Assembly (NCBI GenBank): GCA_023442465.1
Contig: JAEZZQ010000048.1
Location: 1-64,000, forward strand
Origin: Bacillota bacterium
GTDB taxonomy: Bacteria > Bacillota > Clostridia > Lachnospirales > Lachnospiraceae
Direction: 5' to 3'
DNA: 64,000 bases
The position numbers and the translations under genes are program-made. The notes below the pieces were generated by a model. The model did no database searches, was not told the origin of the DNA, and saw nothing but the letters and a program-made list of their open reading frames with translations. Below, in pieces: positions 55,424-64,000 of this stretch (position 1 is its first letter; every line of letters starts with the position of its first letter).

Positions 55424-56452
55424 TTAAGATATTTTCTTTCTTTTCACGCTGTCCTTGAGCACAATATGCCCTTCCACGATCGTTATTCCCTGCTTATAAT
55501 ATTCTCCCGATATTTTCCGCAAAAGATTGTTAATGCTCTTTCGCGCCATTTCCTTCATATCGACCTCGTAAGTGGTTATTTCCACATCGCACAAGCCGGG
55601 GTAAAGATAGTTATCGAAGCCTACCACAGAAATATCCTCCGGCACGCGGTAGCCGTTTTCCTTCAGCTTTTTAATAAGCTGACTGGCCGCCAGGTCGCAG
55701 TTGCATGCGAACGCCGTAGGCATCTTTTCCGGAAGCTGTAATTCAAATCCCAGATCCGACCTGCCCGTAACCGGGTCTCTGTCTTTTACTATCCACTCCT
55801 CTCTCGTGTTCTGTCCATGCTCTAACAGCGCTTTCGCATAGCCGAAATAACGATCCGTTATGCTCCCTGTATTCAGCAGCGTTCCTACGTAGGCAATTTG
55901 CGTATGCCCCATATCGAAGAGATAATTTGTAAGCTTATACATTCCGTAATAATTATCGGTTATGATAGCATCGCATTCATGCCTTTTATCATAAAAATCA
56001 AGATAGACCAGAGGCGTTTTTACCGAACTTCCGAGCATTTCCAAGTAATGGTCACAAAGAAGACCGATGACGATCATACCGTCTACCTTTTCCTCCTGCA
56101 GAAGCTTGGGAAGGGTTAACGACTTTTCTTCTTCAATTCCAAGCACCTCCAGCATGGTAAAACAGTCCTTCTGCAAGGCTCTCTGTGCTACCTCCTGATA
56201 CATCTCCCAATAGAAGGACTTATATTTATCCAGAAAACGGTCAGATACAAGCACTCCTATATTATAGCTCTTACGGCTCCTTGCCAATTTAAGTGCTGAG
56301 GGCTGCTTATAACCCATCTCCTCCGCCAGCTTTACAATCTTCTCCCGGACCTCTTCGCTGACGCCCTTTTGCCCGGACAATGCCTTGGATACCGTAACCA
56401 CGCTGACGTTCATCATCTCCGCAATATCAGCCATTTTAACCGTCTTTGCCAT
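55424..56452 (-). CDS. LacI-family transcriptional regulator
   Basis: This 342-residue repressor has the LacI HTH with hinge: VKMADIAEMMNVSVVTVSKA LSGQKG split across residues 4-30, then a periplasmic-binding-like sensor (NIGVLVSDRFLDKYKSFYWE, VGFDNYLYPGLCDVEITTYE). It follows the GH36 gene by 21 bases on the same strand and probably controls it. Ligand is likely a galactoside or a manno-oligosaccharide by context. Confidence 0.92.
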   Translation of the reverse strand: MAKTVKMADIAEMMNVSVVTVSKALSGQKGVSEEVREKIVKLAEEMGYKQPSALKLARSRKSYNIGVLVSDRFLDKYKSFYWEMYQEVAQRALQKDCFTMLEVLGIEEEKSLTLPKLLQEEKVDGMIVIGLLCDHYLEMLGSSVKTPLVYLDFYDKRHECDAIITDNYYGMYKLTNYLFDMGHTQIAYVGTLLNTGSITDRYFGYAKALLEHGQNTREEWIVKDRDPVTGRSDLGFELQLPEKMPTAFACNCDLAASQLIKKLKENGYRVPEDISVVGFDNYLYPGLCDVEITTYEVDMKEMARKSINNLLRKISGEYYKQGITIVEGHIVLKDSVKRKKIS

Positions 56453-56473
56453 TTTTCTGCTCCTTTCACTCCC

Positions 56474-58690
56474 TTACAGAACTGCTTTCAAATGATATAA
56501 TCTCCCTTTAAAGTCTCCCCATAAATTCTCCGCCTGCATTCCCGCTTTCATCAGGGTATCTCCGTAATACTCCTCTTCTTCTCCCTCTATGCGGTATTTC
56601 ATATTCGGGTCCAGGCCCCTTAAATATATTCTGCGGCTATGATAATTGGGACAGTTCAGTACTTGTATGTAAGTAACCAGAGCCTCCTTTTTATCCTTGC
56701 TCACCACCGCATAGCAATCATACCGGTGATTTTCTCTGTAAGAAGCGATCCGGTAATAATCGCCGCTGCGTACCAAATCGTTGTATTTATGGTACATGGC
56801 TACCTGAGAGGGAATCATCTTTCTATCCTCCTCCGGTATCCTCGTCACGTCCAGCTCGTAGCCGAAGGTTCCTGCCAGCGCCACGTAGCCCCTCGTTTCA
56901 AAAGGGGTAGTTCTTCCTACCGTATGGTTGGGACAATCGGACACATGAGCTCCCATGGCCGAAAGCGGATATATGAGTGCAGTTCCCTCCTGAATCTCCA
57001 GACGCTCTATGGCATCCGTATCGTCGGAGCACCATATTTGCGGGCTGTAATAGAGCATACCGGGGTCAAACCGCGCGCCGCCGCCAGAACAGTTCTCTAA
57101 CAGCAGGTATGGAAACTCTTCCGTCAGGCGGTTCTGCAATTCATACAGTGCCAGCACATAACGGTGATATATCTCTCCCTGCCGGTCGGCGGGGAGCTTA
57201 GCGCTTCCAATATCGGAAAGAGGACGGTTCATATCCCATTTCACATATTCGATATCAGCGCTTCTGAGGATTCCTGCCACGCATTCGTACACATAGTCCC
57301 GAACGTCCTTCCTCGTTATGTCAAGAACATACTGGTTCCTTGCAAGCGCGGCTTTTCTGCCAGGTATTGCAATTGCCCAGTCCGGATGGCTTCTGTATAA
57401 ATCGGAATCGGGAGAAATCATCTCCGGTTCGAACCATATACCGAATTTCATCCCGAGCTTGTTCACTTCCTTTACGAGAAAATCCAATCCGCCTTTTAAC
57501 TTCTCCTCGTTTACCTGCCAGTCGCCCAGTGCCCGGTTATCGCTGTCTCTATTCCCGAACCAGCCGTCGTCCATAACGAGCATCTCTATTCCAAGCTCTG
57601 AAGCCTGCTTCGCAATGGATAGTAATTTATCCGCATCGAAATCGAAATAAGTAGCTTCCCAGTTGTTGATGAGTATGGGCCTCTTTTTATCCTTATACTC
57701 TCCTCTTATCAGATGATTCCTATATAAGTCATGGAAGGTACGGGTCATGCCGCCGATTCCGTCTTCCGAATATACCAAAACAGCCTCAGGTGCCTGAAAG
57801 CCCTCTCCCGGGCCAAGTTTCCAGCAAAAATCCCCGGAATTGATTCCTATCGTCAGCCGGACGCTGTCAAATTGGTTCACTTCCTCCTGAACGATAAAGT
57901 TGCCGGAATAGACAAAGTGTACCGCATATACCTCACCCGCATCCTGGGAAGCGCCTTCCGTCATCAGAGCCATAAACGGGTGCTCCTGATGCCCCGGTTC
58001 TCCCCGCAGGGAAGACACGGCATATTTGCCGAATCCGATTTTCTGTCTCTGAATATGACGTTCTCTCGCCCAAGAGCCATGAAGCGTTATCCGTTCAAAT
58101 TCTTTGTTATCCATATCCAGACAAGCCGACAGTATCTTGGTCAAATAGACTTCTTTTTCAGAAACGTTCTCCACATAAACGCTTCTCGTTATCACATCTA
58201 CATCCTCAAAAGCAGTATACATAAGCGTTACGGCAAGTCCCAGCGCTTTATCTTCGCATAGGATTTCCAAGGTGGTGCATTCCTGCTCTCCCCCGAAGGT
58301 CGCCGGCAAGCCGGCAAGCCCCGGCTTCCCCGCATATATTTTGTGAGAAACTGCGGAAAGACTCACACCCCGATGTCCTTCCCGGGAAACCACATCGATA
58401 CAGCCGTCTCTATAATCCCCCAAACCGTGTCCCGGATATTCCATAGGAAAGGAGTCCATAAAAGAACACCTATCCCTATCGTTTCCCGATGGTACAAAGG
58501 GAGCTTCTTTCGTCCGGAGCAGATAAGTTACATCATGATCTTTCAGCCTGCTTCCATAATATACATGTCCGAGAAAATTATCCTCATCCACCACTGCCAT
58601 AACATAGGAAGTATTCGGTGTATCTAATTTAAAAACGCGCTTCGCCGCATGAGCGTTCTGCGGCTCCAAATCATAATGTCTTATTCCCAT
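56474..58690 (-). CDS. GH36 alpha-galactosidase
   Basis: This 738-residue enzyme has the GH36 architecture: N-terminal beta-sandwich, central (beta/alpha)8 barrel, C-terminal sheet. Key text: INNWEATYFDFDADKL, MLVMDDGWFGNRDSD, the nucleophile in YVKWDMNR near residue 480, and the acid/base in CSDDTDAIERL near residue 545. No signal peptide, so it removes galactose side chains from imported galactomanno-oligosaccharides. First gene of a two-gene unit with the LacI gene. Confidence 0.95.
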   Translation of the reverse strand: MGIRHYDLEPQNAHAAKRVFKLDTPNTSYVMAVVDEDNFLGHVYYGSRLKDHDVTYLLRTKEAPFVPSGNDRDRCSFMDSFPMEYPGHGLGDYRDGCIDVVSREGHRGVSLSAVSHKIYAGKPGLAGLPATFGGEQECTTLEILCEDKALGLAVTLMYTAFEDVDVITRSVYVENVSEKEVYLTKILSACLDMDNKEFERITLHGSWARERHIQRQKIGFGKYAVSSLRGEPGHQEHPFMALMTEGASQDAGEVYAVHFVYSGNFIVQEEVNQFDSVRLTIGINSGDFCWKLGPGEGFQAPEAVLVYSEDGIGGMTRTFHDLYRNHLIRGEYKDKKRPILINNWEATYFDFDADKLLSIAKQASELGIEMLVMDDGWFGNRDSDNRALGDWQVNEEKLKGGLDFLVKEVNKLGMKFGIWFEPEMISPDSDLYRSHPDWAIAIPGRKAALARNQYVLDITRKDVRDYVYECVAGILRSADIEYVKWDMNRPLSDIGSAKLPADRQGEIYHRYVLALYELQNRLTEEFPYLLLENCSGGGARFDPGMLYYSPQIWCSDDTDAIERLEIQEGTALIYPLSAMGAHVSDCPNHTVGRTTPFETRGYVALAGTFGYELDVTRIPEEDRKMIPSQVAMYHKYNDLVRSGDYYRIASYRENHRYDCYAVVSKDKKEALVTYIQVLNCPNYHSRRIYLRGLDPNMKYRIEGEEEEYYGDTLMKAGMQAENLWGDFKGRLYHLKAVL

Positions 58691-58738
58691 AACGTTCTCC
58701 TAAATATTTTTAAGTTAAAATAAAGTAATTTTAATTAA

Positions 58739-58766
58739 ATTATAAATTAAATATGGGCAATGTCAA
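58739..58766 (-). promoter_or_regulatory. Promoter of GH36-LacI unit
   Basis: On the minus strand TTGACA (58761-58766) and TATAAT (58739-58744) are 16 bases apart. An AT-only dyad (AATTTAATTAAAATT) follows directly and could be an operator. Confidence 0.75.
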
Positions 58767-58793
58767 CCTTATTTCACAGTTTATTTATTATTT

Positions 58794-60290
58794 TTATTCG
58801 TTATCACTATAGGCCAGTGCACAGCGAACCGCTTTCTTCCATCCCTTTAACAATTTCTCTCTTTCCTCCTCCTGCATGGACGAAAGAAAGGTCCTTCCCA
58901 GCTGCCAGTTTTCGCGGATCTCGTCTTTATCCTTATAGAAGCCGGTAGCCAGCCCGGCCAGATAAGCCGCACCTAAAGCCGTGGTCTCAATACATTTCGG
59001 TCTGTATACCGTTGCATCGATAATGTCAGCCTGAAATTTCATCAGGAAATGGTTGGCACAGGCCCCTCCATCCACCTTCAGCTCCTTCAGCCGTATTCCC
59101 GAATCTTCTTCCATGGCTCGCAGTACGTCCGCCGTCTGGTAAGCGATGGATTCCAGGGTAGCACGGACAAAATGCTCTTTTTTACACCCCCGCGTAATAC
59201 CAACCACCGTCCCTCTCGTATACTGGTTCCAGTAAGGGGCACCTAGCCCCGCAAAAGCAGGGACGATATATACTCCATTGGTATTTGGCACCATATCCGC
59301 ATATTCCTCGGACTGTGAGGATTTCCCCAACATCCGCATCTCATCCCGCAGCCATTGCACCGCCGCTCCGGCCACGAATACGCTTCCCTCCAGTGCATAT
59401 TCCACCTCATCTCCGGTGCTTGCGGCAATCGTGGTAAGCAGTCCGTGTTTCGATACTGTAGCCTTATGCCCTGTATTCATCAGGAGAAAACAGCCCGTAC
59501 CATATGTATTTTTCACCTGACCGGATTCGAAGCAGCACTGTCCGAACAAGGCAGCCTGCTGGTCTCCAGCCGCGCCCGCTATGGGGATATTTCCTCCCAG
59601 AATTCCTTTATCCGTATAGCCGTAAATACAACTGGAGGGCTTTACCTCCGGCAGCATAGAGGCGGGAATGTTCAGCTTGGCAAGCAGTTCCTCATCCCAG
59701 CAAAGCTCATGGATATTAAAAAGCATGGTACGGGACGCATTGGTATAATCGGTAATGTGTACCTGTCCTCTGGTCATGTTCCAAATAAGCCAGGTATCCA
59801 CCGTACCGAAGAGAAGTTCACCCGCTTCCGCACGTTTTCTCGCCCCCTCTACATTATCCAGTATCCACGTTATCTTCGTCGCGGAGAAATAAGCGTCTGG
59901 AATGAGTCCTGTCTTCTCCCTGATAATGTCTCCATATCCTTCTTCGTTCAGCGCATCAATTCTATCCGCTGTCCTTCGGCATTGCCAAACGATCGCATTA
60001 TAGACGGGCTCTCCCGTCTTCTTATCCCAGATAATCGTAGTTTCCCGCTGATTCGTAATTCCTATGCCGCTTATCTCCTCTGCATTCACACCGAGCAACG
60101 CCATAGCCTCCGTAGCAACGGCTAACTGCGAGGACCATATTTCCATAGGATTGTGTTCTACCCAGCCGGGCACCGGATAAATCTGGTTAAATTCCTTCTG
60201 CGCAATGCTGCAGATCTTCCCTTTCTTATCGAATAAAATACATCGGGAACTGGTCGTCCCCTGATCCAATGCCATCATATACTTTCCCAT
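58794..60290 (-). CDS. glpK: Glycerol kinase
   Basis: This 498-residue FGGY kinase phosphorylates glycerol to glycerol-3-phosphate. Visible: [16 protein letters not shown] at the start (phosphate loop), [16 protein letters not shown] near residue 83, [13 protein letters not shown] near residue 245, and the C-terminal [20 protein letters not shown]. Last gene of the glp operon. The His phosphorylated by HPr in Firmicutes GlpK (near residue 230) is not evident, so PTS control may be absent. Confidence 0.95.
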   Translation of the reverse strand: MGKYMMALDQGTTSSRCILFDKKGKICSIAQKEFNQIYPVPGWVEHNPMEIWSSQLAVATEAMALLGVNAEEISGIGITNQRETTIIWDKKTGEPVYNAIVWQCRRTADRIDALNEEGYGDIIREKTGLIPDAYFSATKITWILDNVEGARKRAEAGELLFGTVDTWLIWNMTRGQVHITDYTNASRTMLFNIHELCWDEELLAKLNIPASMLPEVKPSSCIYGYTDKGILGGNIPIAGAAGDQQAALFGQCCFESGQVKNTYGTGCFLLMNTGHKATVSKHGLLTTIAASTGDEVEYALEGSVFVAGAAVQWLRDEMRMLGKSSQSEEYADMVPNTNGVYIVPAFAGLGAPYWNQYTRGTVVGITRGCKKEHFVRATLESIAYQTADVLRAMEEDSGIRLKELKVDGGACANHFLMKFQADIIDATVYRPKCIETTALGAAYLAGLATGFYKDKDEIRENWQLGRTFLSSMQEEEREKLLKGWKKAVRCALAYSDNE

Positions 60291-60360
60291 ACGATACCTC
60301 TCTTTTCCGGTTCAAAATAATTAAAATATTTATAAAAAACGCGGTACACACTTTTCTGTT

Positions 60361-60789
60361 TTAATCGGCCCCAGACCTATCCACACTCTTCGTTGCGACA
60401 ACGTCCACTCCCGTCCCCGCCGCATCAGATAAAATAACCGCTCCCATAAAGACCGGAGCCTCCACTTCTACCGACTTAAGTGCCTCCATACATTCCATAA
60501 CTTTTCCTTTGGGAATATCATACTTAGTCTTCACAGGCACTACCGCCTGCCTGCCGCCCCGCACACGAACCGTAGTCGTTACGATTCTCGTGGGGTCCGT
60601 CAATTCTTTGCGGGCATATTCCTCCCCCCTGCCGCAAGAGTTCCCCTTCACCTCCAGCGTGCCATCCTCCTGAACCGTTACCGTGAGCATACATCCCACC
60701 GGGCACCGGACACATATTAATTCCTTCTTATCCAAGCCTTCTATCTTTTCAAAGCCATCTTCCCTTTCAAGCCCGTCTGTTTTCTCCAT
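60361..60789 (-). CDS. DUF1667 family protein
   Basis: This 142-residue protein has an acidic N-terminus and the DUF1667 core: LICVRCPVGCMLTV and GNSCGRGEEYARKE, giving four Cys (CxxCxxxC and C) that probably bind a metal or Fe-S cluster, then TTTVRVRGGRQAVVPVKT. In Clostridia this gene habitually follows the FAD oxidoreductase of glycerol-3-phosphate operons and may be its partner for electron transfer. GTG at 60795 is in frame; ATG at 60789 is preferred. Confidence 0.9.
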   Translation of the reverse strand: MEKTDGLEREDGFEKIEGLDKKELICVRCPVGCMLTVTVQEDGTLEVKGNSCGRGEEYARKELTDPTRIVTTTVRVRGGRQAVVPVKTKYDIPKGKVMECMEALKSVEVEAPVFMGAVILSDAAGTGVDVVATKSVDRSGAD

Positions 60790-60870
60790 ATTCACCCACC
60801 CTTTACAATATTATGCCGACCTTTTTCTTAAAGCCTTCCTATCCAGCCCGACGAAGCAGCGTCCCCCTCC

Positions 60871-62145
60871 CTATTCCGCTTCTATTGACACAGTAATCGA
60901 TTTTAAATCAGAAAATTTCTCTAACTCACTTTTCTTTAATTTGATCTGCTCCATTTCTCCCGGAAGAAGAACACGTTTTTTCTGTTTTATGGCAATCGTG
61001 TCATTATAGTAAACCGTCAGAAAAACATTCCGGTACACATTTCCCACACGGAATCTAACCACCTGCTCCTTTTGCATATATTCCACCCGCAGAAGAGAGG
61101 GCACAGTATAACGTACACCCCCTTCGCATTTTATAGCCACAGCTTCTGCTCCTACAGAACGCTTTTCTTTCACATAAGCGGCAGCATGCTCTCCGGCGCC
61201 GTAAGCCTCCTCCGATACATGATCCACCAGATCATGAACGTGAAGCACATTTCCGCAGGCGAACACCCCTTCTACGCTGGTCTCCAGGCTTTCGTTCACC
61301 ACAGGGCCCGCCGTCACAGGATTCAGCGCTACTCCCAAGCCCTCTGACAGCTCGTTCTCCGGTATAAGTCCGCAGGAAAGCAGAAGGGTGTCGCAGCTTA
61401 TATATTCCTCCGTGCCCGGGATAGGCTTCCTATTACCGTCCACTTCTGCCACGGTCACTCCCTTTACTCTTTCCTTCCCGTCTATGTCTATGACCGTATG
61501 GTTTAGCTTAAGGGGAATGTTATAGTCCTCCAGACACTGCACGATATTCCTCTTAAGGCCGCCGGAATAGGGCATCAGCTCCGCCACCAGCTTAACCTTC
61601 GCTCCTTCCAGCGTCATCCTTCTTGCCATAATCAGGCCGATGTCACCGGAACCCAGTATCACAACTTCCTTCCCCGGCATCCTTCCTTCCATATTCACAT
61701 AGCGCTGGGCCGTCCCCGCCGAGTAGATGCCCGCCGGACGATACCCCGGAATATTCAAGGCTCCTCTGGAACGCTCTCTGCATCCCATGGCCAGAACCAC
61801 TGCCTTCGCTTCTATTGTAAAAAGACCGTCTTTCTTATTCATCGCAGTGACGAGTTTCTTATCCTTTTCAGCAGAAATATCCACAACGATGGTACGTAAC
61901 AGGCATGGTATCCCCAACGCCTCTGCCTGGCTGATATATCTTTGTGCATATTCCGGTCCGGTCAGCTCCTCCTTGAAGGTGTGCAGCCCGAATCCGTTGT
62001 GGATACACTGATTCAGAATTCCGCCTAATTCTTCATCCCGCTCCAGCACAAGAACATTCTCTATCCCGGATTTGACGGCCGCTACTGCTGCCGCCAGCCC
62101 CGCCGGTCCTCCGCCTACGATTAAAATATCCGCCTTTTTATCCAT
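60871..62145 (-). CDS. FAD-dependent oxidoreductase of the glp operon
   Basis: This 424-residue flavoprotein has an N-terminal FAD site (ILIVGGGPAGLAAAVAAVKSG), a CxxxxG block GGILNQCIHNGFG near residue 45, a second nucleotide-binding motif VVILGSGDIGLIMARRM near residue 160, and the FAD-closing VFACGNVLHVHDLVD near residue 290. It resembles pyridine-nucleotide disulfide reductases that partner with GlpA-type dehydrogenases, a role comparable to GlpB. Electron acceptor unknown. Confidence 0.85.
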   Translation of the reverse strand: MDKKADILIVGGGPAGLAAAVAAVKSGIENVLVLERDEELGGILNQCIHNGFGLHTFKEELTGPEYAQRYISQAEALGIPCLLRTIVVDISAEKDKKLVTAMNKKDGLFTIEAKAVVLAMGCRERSRGALNIPGYRPAGIYSAGTAQRYVNMEGRMPGKEVVILGSGDIGLIMARRMTLEGAKVKLVAELMPYSGGLKRNIVQCLEDYNIPLKLNHTVIDIDGKERVKGVTVAEVDGNRKPIPGTEEYISCDTLLLSCGLIPENELSEGLGVALNPVTAGPVVNESLETSVEGVFACGNVLHVHDLVDHVSEEAYGAGEHAAAYVKEKRSVGAEAVAIKCEGGVRYTVPSLLRVEYMQKEQVVRFRVGNVYRNVFLTVYYNDTIAIKQKKRVLLPGEMEQIKLKKSELEKFSDLKSITVSIEAE

Positions 62146-62170
62146 CCCTTCTCATTTCTCCTTCCACGCT

Positions 62171-63622
62171 CTAAGCGCTTCCTATGTCTTCTTTGTCATA
62201 TCCTGTAAGGAATCTGGATTCTCCGCCCGATTTCGTGATCTCTCCCACATCCGCTCCTAACTCCCGCGCCAGAATCTCCACTGTCTTCGGCGCGCAGAAT
62301 CCGGACTGGCAGCGTCCCATACCCGCTCTTGTACGTCGCTTTATACCATCCAGCGTAGTTGCACCAAGCGGTCTGTGTATGGCGTCCATAATCTCTCCTT
62401 CTGTGACCAGCTCACAGCGGCAGATTATATTGGCATATGCAGGGTTTTTCGCTATCAGTTCCTTTCGTTCCCCTTCGTCAGCATCCGCCATTCCCCGGAT
62501 TCCTTGCCTATGCACCTTAAAGTCTGCCTTTTCGGGCACAGGCAGAAGCTCCTGCACGATTCCGGCAACGTATTCTCCGATGGCGGGCGCACAGGTGAGA
62601 CCCGGCGATTCAACTCCCGCTACATCAATGAAGCCGGGAGCATCCTCCGCTTCTCCGATCAAGAAGTCTCCAGCGGATTCATGAGCGCGCAGCCCCGCAA
62701 AGGAAGTGATGATCTTCTCCGCAGGTACCCTCTGAATACTCAGCCCGCCTCTTTTCAACAAATCGCCGAGTCCCTCTCCCGTAGTATTCGTACCTTCCTT
62801 ATCTCCGATATCTACAGCCGTAGGACCTATCATCAGGTTGCCATGCACGGTAGGCGTTACCAGCACACCTTTTCCATACCGGGTGGGGAGCTGGAAAATC
62901 GTATGAGAAACATAGCTGCCCGCCGATTTATCGAACAGGCAGTATTCTCCTTTTCTCGGTATGATATTCAGTTTCCTCCCACTCACCATGTTATGGAGCG
63001 CGTCTGCGTAAAGCCCTGCAGCGTTAACGACGATTCGGCTTTCGAACACCCCTTTGGAGGTCTTAAGCAAATACCCCTCCTGCATTCTCTCTATTTGCAG
63101 AACTTCTGTATTCAAGTGGAATTCCACACCGTTCTCACAGGCATTTTCTGCCAGTGCGATAGTAAGCCCGAAGGGGCATACGATACCGCCGGCAGGAGCG
63201 TACAAAGCCGCCACTGCCTCATCTGAAATATTAGGCTCCATAGCCCGCAGCTCCTGCTCCTCGATGATGCGCAGTCCTTCCACGCCGTTTTGCTGTCCTT
63301 TTTCCAGAAGTCTTCGCAGTTTATCCCTATCCTTCTCGTCGAAACAAAGCACCAGCGTGCCATTCTTCTTAAAAGGAAAGTCCAGCTCCCTGGAAAGCTG
63401 TTCCATCTTCCTATTGCCCAAGACGTTCAGCCTCGCCTTAAGTGTTCCCGGCTCCGCGTCATGCCCTGCATGAACGATTCCGCTGTTGGCCTTGGAAGTA
63501 CCTTCGCAAATATCAGACGCCCGTTCCAGTACCGCTGTTTTCCCCGCATATTCATAGCGGGACAATTCTCTCGCGATGGCCGCACCGGTCACGCCCGCTC
63601 CTATTACAATGACATCATACAT
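62171..63622 (-). CDS. glpA: Glycerol-3-phosphate dehydrogenase-like flavoprotein with BFD [2Fe-2S] domain
   Basis: This 483-residue protein has a DAO-type FAD domain (VIVIGAGVTGAAIARELSRY, SKANSGIVHAGHDAEPGT, LRAHESAGDFLIGEAED) and a C-terminal BFD-like Fer2 domain (IICRCELVTEGEIMDAI, AGMGRCQSGFCAPKTVEI) with four Cys. This is the GlpA arrangement without GlpC. It would oxidise glycerol-3-phosphate to dihydroxyacetone phosphate. First gene of the operon; the second flavoprotein starts 25 bases downstream. Confidence 0.85.
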   Translation of the reverse strand: MYDVIVIGAGVTGAAIARELSRYEYAGKTAVLERASDICEGTSKANSGIVHAGHDAEPGTLKARLNVLGNRKMEQLSRELDFPFKKNGTLVLCFDEKDRDKLRRLLEKGQQNGVEGLRIIEEQELRAMEPNISDEAVAALYAPAGGIVCPFGLTIALAENACENGVEFHLNTEVLQIERMQEGYLLKTSKGVFESRIVVNAAGLYADALHNMVSGRKLNIIPRKGEYCLFDKSAGSYVSHTIFQLPTRYGKGVLVTPTVHGNLMIGPTAVDIGDKEGTNTTGEGLGDLLKRGGLSIQRVPAEKIITSFAGLRAHESAGDFLIGEAEDAPGFIDVAGVESPGLTCAPAIGEYVAGIVQELLPVPEKADFKVHRQGIRGMADADEGERKELIAKNPAYANIICRCELVTEGEIMDAIHRPLGATTLDGIKRRTRAGMGRCQSGFCAPKTVEILARELGADVGEITKSGGESRFLTGYDKEDIGSA

Positions 63623-63665
63623 TTTTATACCCCGTGTCCTCTTTTACAGACTCAAAATCAATAGC

Positions 63666-63679
63666 TGAAAGCGATTTTC
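63666..63679. promoter_or_regulatory. cre-like site upstream of the glp operon
   Basis: On the minus strand GAAAATCGCTTTCA matches 12 of 14 positions of the catabolite-repression consensus TGWAANCGNTNWCA, with the CG core intact. It lies 44 bases before the first start codon, and a -10-like TATGATA is upstream at about 63716-63722. Glycerol operons are classic CcpA targets. Confidence 0.4.
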
Positions 63680-63786
63680 TTTCACCTTTCGTTCTCCGAG
63701 TTCTCTTTCCTCATAGCTTTATCATATCATTTTCGGCGTCATTTTTCGATACTATTTTGACAAAGAGATATCCGTGTGTTATTCTT

Positions 63787-63904
63787 GTTACTGTTCACTC
63801 CGTTCTCAGCAACGCATGATTTCCGCAATGCAAAAATTTTGCATGGAAATTCGCTCTGCGAAGCAGAAATCATCTCTTGAGTCACGTTCTTATGTGAGCA
63901 ATAA
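63787..63904. repeat. Dispersed palindromic repeat, family B copy 2
   Basis: It shares GTTACTGTTCACTCCGTTCT and CTCAGCA.CGCATGATTTC, then GCGAAGCAGAAATCATCTCT and TCACGTTCTTA with copy 1 (15773-15904). The terminal inverted repeat is imperfect (GTTACTGTTC / GAGCAATAAC). A GCAAAA/TTTTGC hairpin replaces part of the middle and the long inner hairpin of copy 1 is missing. Confidence 0.8.
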
Positions 63905-64000
63905 CTTATTCCCGGATTATATTACATTCCCAACTAAGACGAAATTTTAATTAAAAATATTTTATAAATTCTGCAAAATAGAAAGCGCATGGAACTATGA

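Overview
The window looks like a chromosomal segment of a gut Lachnospiraceae (Clostridia, Firmicutes). Reasons: a type III glutamine synthetase, the ireB-ruvX-DUF1292-fur-rnjA order, hrcA-grpE-dnaK-dnaJ under a perfect CIRCE element, strong GGAGG-type ribosome binding sites, and a mannan locus built like that of Roseburia. Genus cannot be fixed from the sequence alone.

Region 1 (1-12.9 kb) is accessory, AT-rich DNA that ends at the 3' side of a tRNA-Gln(CUG). It holds a plasmid/phage-type recombination module (DUF932 protein, YqaJ-like exonuclease, Rad52-like annealing protein, DUF5688 protein, all on the minus strand), two HEPN-motif genes (one a large STAND-type NTPase), orphan membrane proteins, and an XRE regulator facing a small membrane protein across a dyad operator. 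The exonuclease frame carries an in-frame TAG between its GGSD block and its D...ExK block. No integrase, relaxase or second attachment site is visible.

Region 2 (13-39.4 kb) is conserved core: tRNA-Gln; glnN with a leader terminator; a tRNA-modification and RNA-metabolism block (TrhP-like U32 protein, TrmR-like methyltransferase, YlbF, RNase J, Fur, RuvX, IreB, MtaB); a degenerate HPr; ThiI with its cysteine desulfurase; RsmE and PrmA; a DUF3048 lipoprotein; the class I heat-shock operon; a DUF6465 protein with a histone-H1-like tail; UppP; a patatin; an aminotransferase. Several intergenic gaps carry two families of short palindromic dispersed repeats.

Region 3 (39.5-58.7 kb) is a beta-mannan utilisation locus. 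An AraC-type regulator faces a minus-strand operon: solute-binding lipoprotein, two permeases (no ATPase), AGE-family mannobiose 2-epimerase, GH130_1 and GH130_2 phosphorylases, CE2- and CE17-like acetylesterases, a chemoreceptor, and a fused GH1 glycosidase/mannose-6-phosphate isomerase. A GH36 alpha-galactosidase and a LacI regulator form a second unit. Together they predict import of acetylated, galactosylated manno-oligosaccharides, intracellular deacetylation and debranching, epimerisation and phosphorolysis, with mannose fed to glycolysis. No endo-mannanase is present.

Region 4 (58.8-64 kb) is a glycerol/glycerol-3-phosphate operon: GlpA-like dehydrogenase with a BFD-type iron-sulfur domain, a second FAD oxidoreductase, a DUF1667 protein and glycerol kinase, with a cre-like site upstream.
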